Source: Desulfovibrio sp. MES5
GTDB taxonomy: Bacteria; Desulfobacterota; Desulfovibrionia; Desulfovibrionales; Desulfovibrionaceae
Direction: 5' to 3'
Assembly: GCF_002237645.1 (NCBI RefSeq)
Contig: NZ_MJUZ01000021.1
Span: 1 to 42,707, forward strand
DNA length: 42,707 nt
Positions within the stretch are counted from its first letter, which is position 1. Each line of letters begins with the position of its first letter. Of the stretch, positions 16,725 to 24,737 are shown piece after piece. The translations under genes and the position numbers were made by a program. The notes below the pieces were generated by a model. The model worked only from the letters and a program-made list of their open reading frames with translations. It did no database searches and had not been told where the DNA came from.

Positions 16725-17851
16725 GCACCTTTATCCCCGCACACAGCCCCTTTGAGGAAGAAAGCCCGTCCTTTGCCGATGTTCGCGAGGCGGCGGCGCT
16801 GGCTGCCAGCGGCCAAAGGCTTGACCGTTCCGCCGCTGAAGCCTTGTACTACAAGGCCAGCCTTCACACGCTGGCGCACTTGGCGCATGGCATGCGCATG
16901 CGCATGCATCACGAACCCATTGTCACCTACGTTGGCGACCGCAATATCAACTATTCCAACGTCTGCGTTTGCGCCTGCAGGTTCTGCGCCTTTTTCCGCG
17001 CGCCGGACCACGAAGACTGCTACGTCATCAGCCGGGAAGAAATGGCCCAAAAGGTGGAAGAAACCCTGGCTCTCGGCGGCACGCAGATTCTCCTTCAGGG
17101 AGGACACCACCCTGATCTGCCCCTTGAATGGTATGAAGATCTCCTGCGCTGGTTGCGGCAGACATGGCCGCAACTGCACATTCACGCTTTTTCGCCGCCG
17201 GAAATCTTCTTTTGGGCTGAAAAATTCAATCTTTCCGTGCCAGAAGTGCTGCGCCGCCTGAAAGATGCCGGGCTGCACTCTCTGCCGGGCGGCGGTGCAG
17301 AAATCCTGCATACCGGCATCCGGGCCCAGGTTTCACCCAACAAGTGTACTGCCGAGCAGTGGCTTGACGTTATGGAAGAAGCCCACAAGCTGGGCCTGCG
17401 CACTACGGCTACAATGATGTTCGGGCACGAAGAATCCCCGGCCCACCGGCTTGACCACCTTTTTGCAGTGCGTGAAGTGCAGGACAGGACGCAGGGATTC
17501 ACGGCCTTCATTCCCTGGACTTTCCAGCCCGCGCATACGCGCATTCAGGTTGACCCGCTGCCCGCGCCCGCCTATTTGCGCCTGCTGGCCGTCTCGCGCC
17601 TGGTGCTTGATAATATTGTCAACATACAGGCATCGTGGGTGACCATGGGCCCCCACGTTGCCCAACTGGCCCTTTTCTACGGCGCCAACGACTTTGGTTC
17701 GCTGATGATTGAAGAAAACGTCGTGGCTGCGGCCGGAGTGTCTTTTCAGATGAGCCGGGCCGATATTCACAAGGTCATCCGTGCCGCCGGGTTCACGCCG
17801 GTACAGCGCACCATGGACTACAGGCCCGTGGAGCCCCAGCCTTCGGCATAA
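16721..17851 (+). CDS. mqnC: Cyclic dehypoxanthinyl futalosine synthase MqnC
   Basis: This radical-SAM enzyme cyclises dehypoxanthinyl futalosine. The product is 376 aa. The start is GTG 16721, eight bases after GGAGG and overlapping the mqnE stop (GTGA). The cluster motif is CVCACRFC, with C82, C86 and C89 in CxxxCxxC spacing, preceded by VGDRNINYSNVC. GGTQILLQGGHHPDLPLEWY and LPGGGAEIL are family signatures. The final PVQRTMDY motif resembles that of other MqnC proteins. Together with MqnE, MqnD and MqnA it covers four steps of the pathway. The hydrolase that frees dehypoxanthine futalosine (MqnB or an MTA/SAH nucleosidase) is not in the window. Confidence 0.94.
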   Translation: MSTFIPAHSPFEEESPSFADVREAAALAASGQRLDRSAAEALYYKASLHTLAHLAHGMRMRMHHEPIVTYVGDRNINYSNVCVCACRFCAFFRAPDHEDCYVISREEMAQKVEETLALGGTQILLQGGHHPDLPLEWYEDLLRWLRQTWPQLHIHAFSPPEIFFWAEKFNLSVPEVLRRLKDAGLHSLPGGGAEILHTGIRAQVSPNKCTAEQWLDVMEEAHKLGLRTTATMMFGHEESPAHRLDHLFAVREVQDRTQGFTAFIPWTFQPAHTRIQVDPLPAPAYLRLLAVSRLVLDNIVNIQASWVTMGPHVAQLALFYGANDFGSLMIEENVVAAAGVSFQMSRADIHKVIRAAGFTPVQRTMDYRPVEPQPSA

Positions 17852-17992
17852 AGGATTCATAAAAGCGCGCCCGGACGAAATGCCCAGATTACGGCGTTTC
17901 ATACGGGTGCGCTCCTTACGGTACATTTTGGCAAACTGGCCTTGCCTTTTTTGCCAGACAAACAACGCCCACCCTGCAACAAGGTTGTCGTC

Positions 17993-18853
17993 ATGACCAG
18001 TCCCAAACAGCGGCCTACGCTGCGCATGGGCCGTATCGGCTATCTGAACGTTCTTCCTGTCTATCACCCGCTTGAAGCGGGCATTTTGCCCCACGACTTT
18101 GAGCTTGTATCCGGCCCTCCCGCCCTGCTCAACAACATGATGGCCCGTGGCGAACTGCACGTGTCATCCACATCCTGCTTCGAATATGCCTGCCGACCGG
18201 AACGCTATTATTTGGTAGAGGACCTTTCCATAGGTTCGCGAGGCCCGGTCATGAGCGTTCTTCTGCTTTCGCGCGTCCCCCTGGACCAGCTGGACGGGCA
18301 GGAAATTCTGATCAGCGGCGAAACGCACACTTCTGTGGCCCTGTTGCGCCTGCTGATGCAAGACCGCTATAAACTCAACGTCACGTACAGCACAGGGCAG
18401 GTCACGCCCGCTTTGCGCGGCGACAATCCGCCAACTGCCTTTTTGGCCATCGGTGATGAGGCGTTGCGCTTACGCAATCATGCCGACTACCCCTACCGCC
18501 TTGATATGGCTGAAGCGTGGCGCGACTGGACGGGCCTGCCCTTTATCTTCGGCCTCTGGGTGGTGAGCAGGGCTGCCGCCGACGCTGGCATTTTTGCCAC
18601 TGATCCCGGGGAGCTCCTGCGCCAGGGGCGGGACTGGGGACTGGCCCATATGGACGTGATTCTTGATCTTACAGGGCACGGCTGCCCGCTGAGCAGGGAC
18701 GAACTGGCCGGCTATTACAGCAATGGGCTTGTCTACAGCCTCGGCGAGGAAGAGCAGCGCGGCCTAAAACTTTTTTACGACAAGCTTGCAGCCGCCCGCA
18801 TGGTTCCCGCAGCGCCCCCATTGGAATTTTTCAGGCTGCGAACAGGCCGTTAG
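17993..18853 (+). CDS. mqnA: Chorismate dehydratase MqnA
   Basis: MqnA removes water from chorismate to give 3-[(1-carboxyvinyl)oxy]benzoate, the first step of the futalosine pathway. The 286-aa protein starts at ATG 17993 after a weak AAGG. In-frame codons back to TTG 17942 lack a site. Signatures are RIGYLNVLPVYHPLE at the N-terminus, the substrate segment VSSTSCFEYA, and LIGDEAL-like FLAIGDEALRLR. Last gene of mqnE-mqnC-mqnA, 141 bases after mqnC, so it may have its own promoter. Its TAG stop is the first three bases of a structured intergenic repeat. Confidence 0.93.
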   Translation: MTSPKQRPTLRMGRIGYLNVLPVYHPLEAGILPHDFELVSGPPALLNNMMARGELHVSSTSCFEYACRPERYYLVEDLSIGSRGPVMSVLLLSRVPLDQLDGQEILISGETHTSVALLRLLMQDRYKLNVTYSTGQVTPALRGDNPPTAFLAIGDEALRLRNHADYPYRLDMAEAWRDWTGLPFIFGLWVVSRAAADAGIFATDPGELLRQGRDWGLAHMDVILDLTGHGCPLSRDELAGYYSNGLVYSLGEEEQRGLKLFYDKLAAARMVPAAPPLEFFRLRTGR

Positions 18854-18976
18854 AGCAGTTTATGAATGAAACTAGGTAACTGCACTGCAAGGATTTTGGG
18901 GAAATCCTTGCCACAAAATGCAAGCAGGCAGGCTTTTGCCCGCCATATGCGGGCACTTCAGGTGTTAAATGCTCTA
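18851..18976 (+). repeat. Structured intergenic repeat bounded by TAGAGCA/TGCTCTA
   Basis: Outer arms TAGAGCA (18851-18857) and TGCTCTA (18970-18976) close a ~126-base segment. Inside are a perfect 10-bp hairpin GCAAGGATTT/AAATCCTTGC (18887-18911) and GCCCGC-catat-GCGGGC (18938-18954). The first three bases are the mqnA stop codon. The layout suggests a folded RNA or a mobile palindromic repeat rather than a simple terminator; a separate terminator follows at 18985. Confidence 0.5.
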
Positions 18977-18984
18977 GTCCCTAA

Positions 18985-19014
18985 AAAAGCCCGCTCGTAA
19001 GAGCGGGCTTTTTG
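18985..19014. terminator. Bidirectional terminator between mqnA and the lipoprotein gene
   Basis: AAAAGCCCGCTC (18985-18996) pairs with GAGCGGGCTTTT (19001-19012) across a four-base GTAA loop. A-rich on one side and T-rich on the other, it can end transcripts from both directions. Confidence 0.85.
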
Positions 19015-19085
19015 TACATGAGGTTTTGCCGTAATGACCTGTCGTAAAACCGGTGCGAAGCGCACCGGCGATATTTTTTGCCGTC

Positions 19086-19925
19086 CTACTGCAACGCTTT
19101 CAGAATGCTGCCCGCAGAGACGGATGAAAGGTGCTGCCCGTCCACAACAACGGCAGGCAGGGTTTTAATCCCGTAGTACTTGCTGATCTGCTCGGCCTGA
19201 TACAGGTTTACGTTGCCGGCGTCATAACAGTACTTAGCCACGCTCAGCTCCTGGCTGGCAGGCACTGGCGGTTGCAGGCGCGAAAAATAGGCATAATGGA
19301 TGGGGTAGTCCGTATTTTTGACCGTGGCGTCATATTCGTTCTGGAAAGGCACAGCCTTGCCACGGGTACTTTTCTGATCGGCCTTGACCTTGTTCCACTG
19401 GCCAAGCGCATAGGTCAGATATGGCATTGCCTGACCGGGGCGGGAATGGCTGATCCAGATGGCAAGCCCCATAAGGTCCGTGCCATAGTATTCCTTGCTG
19501 TTGGCGAAAACGACAATCTTACACTGCTGGGGTGGGAGCGAACGGCTGGCCTCCACCACGGCCTGCCAGACCTTTTCGCTCTGGGGCGCGGCAAAATCGA
19601 GCAGCACAAGAATTTCATGCGGCGCAGTGGCAGTGCCAAAAACCACAGGATATATTTCGCTCTTCCATTGGGGACGATGGCGCGCCTCACCCTCAATGGT
19701 CGGCACACCCCCGCCCAGTTTTTTGAGCATATCCGTACTGTCAGACGTAGCCTCGCGAAGATTGGGCGTACTCTGGTGCATATAGGGATTATACTGGTTG
19801 GCATTGCCGTTCTGCACCGAGGACGACAGGTTCACAGCGTCCCTGGAGCCGCCGTTGCTGCTGGCAGCCCCGCAACCGGAAAGCATAAGGGCAAAAAGCA
19901 ACACAGTCATCAAAATTCCACGCAT
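19086..19925 (-). CDS. Lipoprotein with a DsbA/thioredoxin-like fold lacking CxxC
   Basis: The 279-aa precursor starts at ATG 19925, eight bases after GAGG. It has a lipoprotein signal peptide (MRGILMTVLLFALMLSGC, lipobox LSGC at about residues 15-18). After a low-complexity Asn/Ser-rich spacer, residues about 100-279 look like a thioredoxin fold: strand EILVLLDF, then AAPQSEKVW where a DsbA would have CPxC, and near the C-terminus GIKTLPAVVVDG with the cis-Pro. The active-site pair is replaced by Ala-Pro-Gln-Ser, so it should not be a dithiol oxidoreductase. Two Cys remain (PPQQC, KYCYD). It lies 10 bases after cbiK and is probably co-transcribed. Role unknown. Confidence 0.75.
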   Translation of the reverse strand: MRGILMTVLLFALMLSGCGAASSNGGSRDAVNLSSSVQNGNANQYNPYMHQSTPNLREATSDSTDMLKKLGGGVPTIEGEARHRPQWKSEIYPVVFGTATAPHEILVLLDFAAPQSEKVWQAVVEASRSLPPQQCKIVVFANSKEYYGTDLMGLAIWISHSRPGQAMPYLTYALGQWNKVKADQKSTRGKAVPFQNEYDATVKNTDYPIHYAYFSRLQPPVPASQELSVAKYCYDAGNVNLYQAEQISKYYGIKTLPAVVVDGQHLSSVSAGSILKALQ

Positions 19926-19935
19926 ATACATCACC

Positions 19936-20727
19936 TCATGCAGATTCGAAACAGGTTTGGGCGGCATGATCCAGATGCCGCAACCATATTTCAGCAAAAC
20001 CGGCGTATTCCGCCGTACCTTTCAACACGGGAACGCACTGGTGCCCCAATGCCTCAACCCTGCTGCGCCAGGACGTATCGCCCTGGCCTGCCATATCCTT
20101 GAGAGCATGATTGCCCACAACGGAAAGCAAAGGCATGAGCCACACGCGCTCAGACGTCAGACGGGGTAAAATATCCTCAAGCAGCACAGCTCCGTTCATG
20201 GCCCCCACGTGCACCTGCGGGTCAAGCGCATACACGGCCTGCGCCAAATCGGCATACCGGGCCACAGCCTGATGTTCGGCTCCGTGGCCCATAAAGATTA
20301 CGTCTTCACTGGCCGTCCGTTCAGAGGGCAAATGGCGCAAAATAGCCTGTGTCGTCGCATGCAGGTCGTCTTTCGTGGCCAGCAGGGGCACCCCTACGCG
20401 GCAGCACAGGCTGTCCCTAGACATGGCCTCATCCACTGCCGCGCACACCTCGCCATGCTCACGCCCTGGGATGGTCTGCAAGGGCTGCACCGCCACATGT
20501 GTAAAGCGCTCAAAAGAAAGACGCTGTAAAGCTTTACGGACAGAATCGCTCTTCTGCCGGGCCTGGGCCAGGCGTTCGCGCAACAAAAGAGAAGTATAGG
20601 CCCAACGCACGGGAACTCCAGGGTAATGCTGGCGTACCAGGGCGTCAAATCCTTTGAGGGCATTCTGCCCCTGAGCGCTGCTCGCGCCAAAAGCTACCAA
20701 TAAAATCGCACGTCTCATGGGACACAT
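19936..20727 (-). CDS. cbiK: Sirohydrochlorin cobaltochelatase CbiK
   Basis: CbiK inserts Co(II) into sirohydrochlorin in anaerobic cobalamin synthesis. Some members insert iron for siroheme or heme. The 263-aa protein has the N-terminal AILLVAFGASSAQG strand-loop, the VPVRWAYTSLLLRERL segment, and the metal-site His in FMGHGAEHQA. A second conserved region is PLLSVVGNHALKDMAG. There is no signal peptide, which suits the cytoplasmic form (a periplasmic CbiK also exists in Desulfovibrio). ATG 20718 gives a start closer to the family consensus; neither it nor 20727 has a strong ribosome-binding site. First gene of a two-gene unit with the lipoprotein gene. Confidence 0.9.
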   Translation of the reverse strand: MCPMRRAILLVAFGASSAQGQNALKGFDALVRQHYPGVPVRWAYTSLLLRERLAQARQKSDSVRKALQRLSFERFTHVAVQPLQTIPGREHGEVCAAVDEAMSRDSLCCRVGVPLLATKDDLHATTQAILRHLPSERTASEDVIFMGHGAEHQAVARYADLAQAVYALDPQVHVGAMNGAVLLEDILPRLTSERVWLMPLLSVVGNHALKDMAGQGDTSWRSRVEALGHQCVPVLKGTAEYAGFAEIWLRHLDHAAQTCFESA

Positions 20728-20779
20728 TTGTACGTTACTTGCAGCATGGTGGCAAGAAGGCGCGGCGCTGGGTCATCTC

Positions 20780-20845
20780 ATATGCGATCCATATTGACCC
20801 ATACGGCCCACAAAGATACAGTGGCCGCAACATGAGATCGCATAT
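20780..20845. promoter_or_regulatory. Inverted repeat in the divergent cbiK/rmlD spacer
   Basis: ATATGCGATC (20780-20789) and GATCGCATAT (20836-20845) form a perfect 10-bp inverted repeat with a 46-base gap. It lies in the 157-base spacer between divergent start codons, so it could be a pair of half-sites or a large hairpin. I see no cobalamin riboswitch here. Confidence 0.4.
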
Positions 20846-20884
20846 CCACGCAATGAGCGGGGCATGTCGCATGGGGGGGTCAGA

Positions 20885-21772
20885 ATGGCAAAGGCGCTGA
20901 TTTTAGGTGGCGCAACCGGTCTGCTGGGGCAGGCTCTTGTGCATGTACTCTCGGCACGGGGCTGGCAGGTTGAGACCTTGGGACGGCAGGACGGCGACTT
21001 GCTGAATTTTGATTTTCTACAATCCCGCCTGAATGAGGTTCACGCCGACGTGGTTTTTAATGCCGTAGGTTATACGGCTGTGGACGCCGCTGAAGATAAT
21101 ACTGAAGCCGCCTGCGAGCTTAATCGGGCCCTGCCGGATGCCTTGGCGCACATTCTCCACACGCAGGCCCATGGGCGTCTGATCCATTACAGTACAGATT
21201 TTGTCTTTTCCGGTCAGGGCGAAACGCCCTTGACTGAAGATGATGAAGCGCAACCACAGTCCGTGTATGGCCGCACCAAGCTCGAAGGCGAACAGGCCGT
21301 GCTGCGCGGCCTGCCTGGGCGCTCCTGCGTACTGCGTACGGCCTGGCTTTTCGGCCCGGGCCGAAAAAATTTTGTGGATACCATTGTGGCTGCCTGTGAG
21401 AAGCGTGACACCATCAATGTTGTGTATGATCAGGTAGGCTCGCCAACCTACAGCGTGGATCTGGCTCAATGGAGCGCCGCGCTGGCTGAAAATCAGGCTA
21501 CAGGCCTTTGGCACGCCGTCAATAGCGGCCAGGCCAGCTGGTGTGAGCTTGCGTGTGAATCCATTGCGCTGGCGGCGGCTTCCTGCCGGGTTGTGCCCAT
21601 TGATTCAGGCCAGTGGCCGCAAAAGGCGCGACGCCCGGCATTTTCCGTACTGGATAACAGCAAACTAAGTGCATTTCTTGGCAAAAAACCCCGCCCCTGG
21701 CCTCAGGCCTTGCGCGACTACATCTACAGCGATTACCTGCCCACGCACCGCAAGGAAAAGGATCTGCATTGA
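20885..21772 (+). CDS. dTDP-4-dehydrorhamnose reductase (RmlD/RfbD)-type protein
   Basis: This short-chain-type NAD(P)H-dependent sugar reductase is expected to make dTDP-L-rhamnose from its 4-keto precursor. The 295-aa form starts at ATG 20885. An ATG at 20864 would add seven residues. The Rossmann motif GGATGLLG lies at about 8-15, YGRTK with Y128 and K132 is the catalytic pair, and STDFVFSG and GSPTYSVDLA are RmlD family signatures. No other rml genes lie beside it. A DUF3179 gene begins 101 bases downstream. RmlD-like is firm; rhamnose as the actual product is likely but not shown. Confidence 0.85.
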   Translation: MAKALILGGATGLLGQALVHVLSARGWQVETLGRQDGDLLNFDFLQSRLNEVHADVVFNAVGYTAVDAAEDNTEAACELNRALPDALAHILHTQAHGRLIHYSTDFVFSGQGETPLTEDDEAQPQSVYGRTKLEGEQAVLRGLPGRSCVLRTAWLFGPGRKNFVDTIVAACEKRDTINVVYDQVGSPTYSVDLAQWSAALAENQATGLWHAVNSGQASWCELACESIALAAASCRVVPIDSGQWPQKARRPAFSVLDNSKLSAFLGKKPRPWPQALRDYIYSDYLPTHRKEKDLH

Positions 21773-21873
21773 CTGCAGACAGGAGCATACGCCCCCTGGC
21801 CTTGCGCCAAACCCTTACATACCCCGTCGTACAGGCCAGCCGGGCGGCAATGCGCGCGGCGTCAGGAACACGT

Positions 21874-23088
21874 ATGGTTATGTCAAAAAAATCCCCTGCC
21901 CGCTTGAAGCGCCCCGCGCTTTCCCATAGTCTCTTCCGGCTCTTTCTGCCGCTGCTGCTGATGCTCATCTACCTGCCCGAAGCGCAGGCTCGGCCCAAAA
22001 GCATGCAAGAACTGGCGGCTATTACGGGCAAACTGGTGGAAACCGGCGTTAAGTACGGGGCCATCCCCTCGCTGTACAGACCCCGCTATGACCGCGTTAT
22101 GGATGCCGACCTCAATACCAGCGCGGAAGAAGTCGTTTTTGTGGTCATGCTGCCCAATGGGCCGCACATCTACCCGCAAAGGTTCATGGTCTGGCATCAG
22201 GTGGTCAATGAGATAGTTGATGATGTGGCCTATGCCATTACCTACTGCCCCACCACCGGCACGCTGATGGCCTACAATGCCTCCATGGGCGGCCTTAATC
22301 TTATTTTTGACGTTGAAGGCCGCCTTTATGACGGCAACAGCGTGCTTATTGACCGAAATTCGGGCAGCCTGTGGCTGCAGGAAACAGGCATGGCCTTTGA
22401 CGGCCCCCTTATGGGCAGAGGCATGCCTACCCTTCCCGTATTCTGGACCAACTGGGGCGCGGCCCGCAGCGTGTACCCCAATGCGCCGGTTATGAGCAAG
22501 CCCGCCGGAACCCGTCCTTATGGCCGCGACCCTTATGGCAATTACCTTCGCAAAGGAAACTATTACGACAACGACAGGCTCATTTACCCCGTTCAGCGAA
22601 TGGACAAACGCTTTCCACGCAAGGCCCGCATGCTTTGTCTTGAGTATGAAGGCTACCTGCTGTCCATTGATGTGGCCTATGTAAAGAAAAAGGGCGCGGT
22701 GAATTTTTTTGCAGGGCCGCACGCCCTGCTGGCCACGCACGATCCCAAGCTGAACGTGGTGCGCGTGTTCAACCGCCAGATATGGGCCGAACCGTTCCTG
22801 TTCATCAGCCGTTACGGCAAACTTATGGATCTGAAGACACGCAGCATATGGGACCCCGCAACAGGCGCGGCCATTGAAGGCAACATGAAGGGCGCGTCAA
22901 TGCCGGAATACTTCGGGGGCTATTCCATGTGGTTTGCATGGTACAGCATCAACCCCGAAACGCTTACTGTGCCGGGGCCCGGCGTTGTGCCGGAAAGCCT
23001 GCTTTCTCCCGATGCACCGGGGAGCGACTCGCATGCCGCGCCTGCTCCTGGGGCTTCGCCCATTTCCCCGACGCCTGCGGGGCAGTGA
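21874..23088 (+). CDS. DUF3179-family exported protein
   Basis: The start at ATG 21874 has AGGA six bases upstream; another ATG (21880) follows. A signal peptide is seen (hydrophobic LFLPLLLMLIYLPEAQA, cleavage near AQA-RP). The mature part is about 370 residues. DUF3179 marks are VVNEIVDDVAYAITYCPTTGTLMAYN, where many members have CPLC, and SGSLWLQETGMAFDGPL. The C-terminal 40 residues are Pro/Ala/Ser-rich. Function of the family is not established. The frame 3' of the stop remains Pro/Gln-rich in another phase, which may reflect a frameshifted tail. Confidence 0.85.
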   Translation: MVMSKKSPARLKRPALSHSLFRLFLPLLLMLIYLPEAQARPKSMQELAAITGKLVETGVKYGAIPSLYRPRYDRVMDADLNTSAEEVVFVVMLPNGPHIYPQRFMVWHQVVNEIVDDVAYAITYCPTTGTLMAYNASMGGLNLIFDVEGRLYDGNSVLIDRNSGSLWLQETGMAFDGPLMGRGMPTLPVFWTNWGAARSVYPNAPVMSKPAGTRPYGRDPYGNYLRKGNYYDNDRLIYPVQRMDKRFPRKARMLCLEYEGYLLSIDVAYVKKKGAVNFFAGPHALLATHDPKLNVVRVFNRQIWAEPFLFISRYGKLMDLKTRSIWDPATGAAIEGNMKGASMPEYFGGYSMWFAWYSINPETLTVPGPGVVPESLLSPDAPGSDSHAAPAPGASPISPTPAGQ

Positions 23089-23269
23089 GCCGTGCGGCAG
23101 GCTCCCAACCCGGCGCCAACCAACCCCCGAGGGCATCGCACGCTGACACTGCTCCTCCACGTCAGCAAGTCAGTGACGCGCGCGGCCTGACGCAGCAGCC
23201 CCAGGGTGACCCACAGCCTTCTGTAACAGAGCGCTTCGGGCGCGTTATTCGGGTGCAATTGCAGTCAGA

Positions 23270-23755
23270 TCAGCGTGCTGCGTGCAGCCGCAGCAAAACC
23301 GCCGCCCCCCCCCAAAGGGTATGGCGCTCTGAAACAGTCAACTCCAGACGGTGAACCATGCCCTCAAGCCCGCCAGCGCGCATAAATAGCGTGCCCCGAA
23401 CCCCGCACATTCCCCGCAGACACGCCGCAACGCCAGCACAGGGCAGCTCAAGATTACGCTCGGCACATTTGAAATCCGCCACCAGCACCTCGCGTGCGGC
23501 AGTCAGGGCAAGGCTCAGGAGAGCCTCGCCTTGCGGCAGTGAAAGATAAAAAAGCCTGTACGCCATGCGCAAAAGCGGCTGGGGAGCGTCAAGCATGCTG
23601 CACAAGGATTCAGGAGCAGGATTGAACGGTGCGGAAAGGGCTTCAGCAGGCCAGGGAATTCTGGCCGCAAGCGCGGCTGCCGGAAAAAGGCGCGGGGGTT
23701 CGGGAATATTCGCCAAGGACTCCCAGGCTGGCTGGTCACGGTACAGGGCGTTCAT
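23270..23755 (-). CDS. Methyltransferase-like C-terminal fragment or small protein
   Basis: The 161-aa frame from ATG 23755 has no strong ribosome-binding site. Its C-terminal half reads like the end of a class I SAM methyltransferase (VLVADFKCAERNLELP, then RAGGLEGM and ERHTLWGGAAVLL). The N-terminal glycine-rich SAM motif is absent, so it is either truncated or a different family. The same frame is open upstream to the UGA stop of the HD gene (23852-23854). The linker encodes a charged Pro/Glu/Arg-rich segment built on 12-base repeats. Either one gene was split by a stop mutation or this gene starts unseen in the linker. Low confidence in function. Confidence 0.5.
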   Translation of the reverse strand: MNALYRDQPAWESLANIPEPPRLFPAAALAARIPWPAEALSAPFNPAPESLCSMLDAPQPLLRMAYRLFYLSLPQGEALLSLALTAAREVLVADFKCAERNLELPCAGVAACLRGMCGVRGTLFMRAGGLEGMVHRLELTVSERHTLWGGAAVLLRLHAAR

Positions 23756-23789
23756 TTCTTTATCAGCCTCGTGCAGGGCCCGGTCATTA

Positions 23790-23837
23790 GGCCGGTCTTC
23801 AGGCTGGGATTCTGGCCGGGTTTTGGGCCGGAGTTCG
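23790..23837 (-). repeat. 12-bp tandem repeat in the linker between two minus-strand frames
   Basis: Four 12-base units starting GGC(C/T)GG (23790, 23802, 23814, 23826) lie between the HD gene and the methyltransferase-like frame. On the minus strand they encode a four-residue pattern ending in Arg/Gln-Pro (for example RPE, QPED, RPND), as in a flexible protein linker. Confidence 0.55.
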
Positions 23838-23851
23838 TCACGTGCACAGCT

Positions 23852-24673
23852 TCAGAACGAGGACGCGTCACGCAGCGCTCCAAGTTTTTCAAGCATCACC
23901 TGTCTGATCTGCCCATAGGGAGCCAGGGCGGGCAGACCACGCAGAAGGCGCAATGCATGGCCGTCCTCCACAAACTGACGGCGGCTTGAGGCAAAATGCA
24001 TGTCGAAAAACCAGGTTCCCAGCAGCAGGCGAAAATCATTAACACTGCGCAGATCCGCATAGGCCGCCACACGACCCTCACGTGCCGCCCGCAGCACGGC
24101 CTCGCTGTAAACGCCGGGCGTGTCGGGCAGGCTCAGCACAACTGTGGGATTGTACGGGCCTGGGCCGCTCAAATGTTCGTCCATGACGCGCAGAATATCC
24201 AGTTTGTCGGCATCACGCACAACATGGGCGGCGATTGCCGTTAGTTCCGGCAGCCATCTGGGCAATGCGAAGCGGTTGTGCAGCGCCACTGCGGCCAGCA
24301 CAGCTTTGCGCACAAGAGGGGCTTCATCAGTGAGGCGCTTTTCCTGCTTGAGGATGCGCACTCCCATCTGCCCGTGATCGCACGATTCCCTGTCTTTGAA
24401 GGTATGAAACCGCAAATACTGCTCAAACCGCCCGACATCATGATACAGCGCCGCAAGCAGGCAGACGCGCCGCTGAACGGGAGAAAAATTCTCGCAGGCA
24501 GCCATGCCCTTGGCATTTTCCAATACAGCCATGCTATGTCGTATTTTCAAGTGCATGGGCCCCACATCGCCATGGGGATTGGCTGACTCCACCGTACACT
24601 TGCTGGCAGCATATGCCGAAAACCATTTTTCGTGCGCGCAGATATCGCACACGTTTACCGTATTCGTTTCCAT
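23852..24673 (-). CDS. HD-domain metal-dependent phosphohydrolase
   Basis: The 273-aa product starts at ATG 24673. Its HD-type metal site is built from HSMAVLENAK, LAALYHDVGR (the His-Asp pair), ALHNRF and RDADKLDIL (the final Asp). Such proteins hydrolyse nucleotides or phosphate esters; the substrate is unknown. An N-terminal CDICAHEKW motif adds two Cys that could bind metal. The -10 box TATAAA (24680-24685) is only six bases before the ATG, so the transcript would be nearly leaderless. It is divergent from dnaE. Confidence 0.8.
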   Translation of the reverse strand: METNTVNVCDICAHEKWFSAYAASKCTVESANPHGDVGPMHLKIRHSMAVLENAKGMAACENFSPVQRRVCLLAALYHDVGRFEQYLRFHTFKDRESCDHGQMGVRILKQEKRLTDEAPLVRKAVLAAVALHNRFALPRWLPELTAIAAHVVRDADKLDILRVMDEHLSGPGPYNPTVVLSLPDTPGVYSEAVLRAAREGRVAAYADLRSVNDFRLLLGTWFFDMHFASSRRQFVEDGHALRLLRGLPALAPYGQIRQVMLEKLGALRDASSF

Positions 24674-24679
24674 AACTTT

Positions 24680-24708
24680 TTTATACGCCCTGCCTGAACG
24701 CAAGGCAA
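24680..24708 (-). promoter_or_regulatory. Promoter of the HD-domain gene
   Basis: On the minus strand TTGCCT (24708-24703), a 17-base spacer and TATAAA (24685-24680) are seen. The predicted start is at or next to the ATG at 24673, suggesting a leaderless mRNA. Confidence 0.45.
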
Positions 24709-24737
24709 TGCACGGACCCCGCACGCCTATCAACCGC

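Noticed and set aside
20728..20884. Cobalamin riboswitch upstream of cbiK
   Set aside because: The spacer is too short and has no B12-box-like sequence.
23852..23854. In-frame UGA read as selenocysteine
   Set aside because: The flanking residues form no CxxU or similar redox motif and I see no SECIS-like hairpin immediately downstream.
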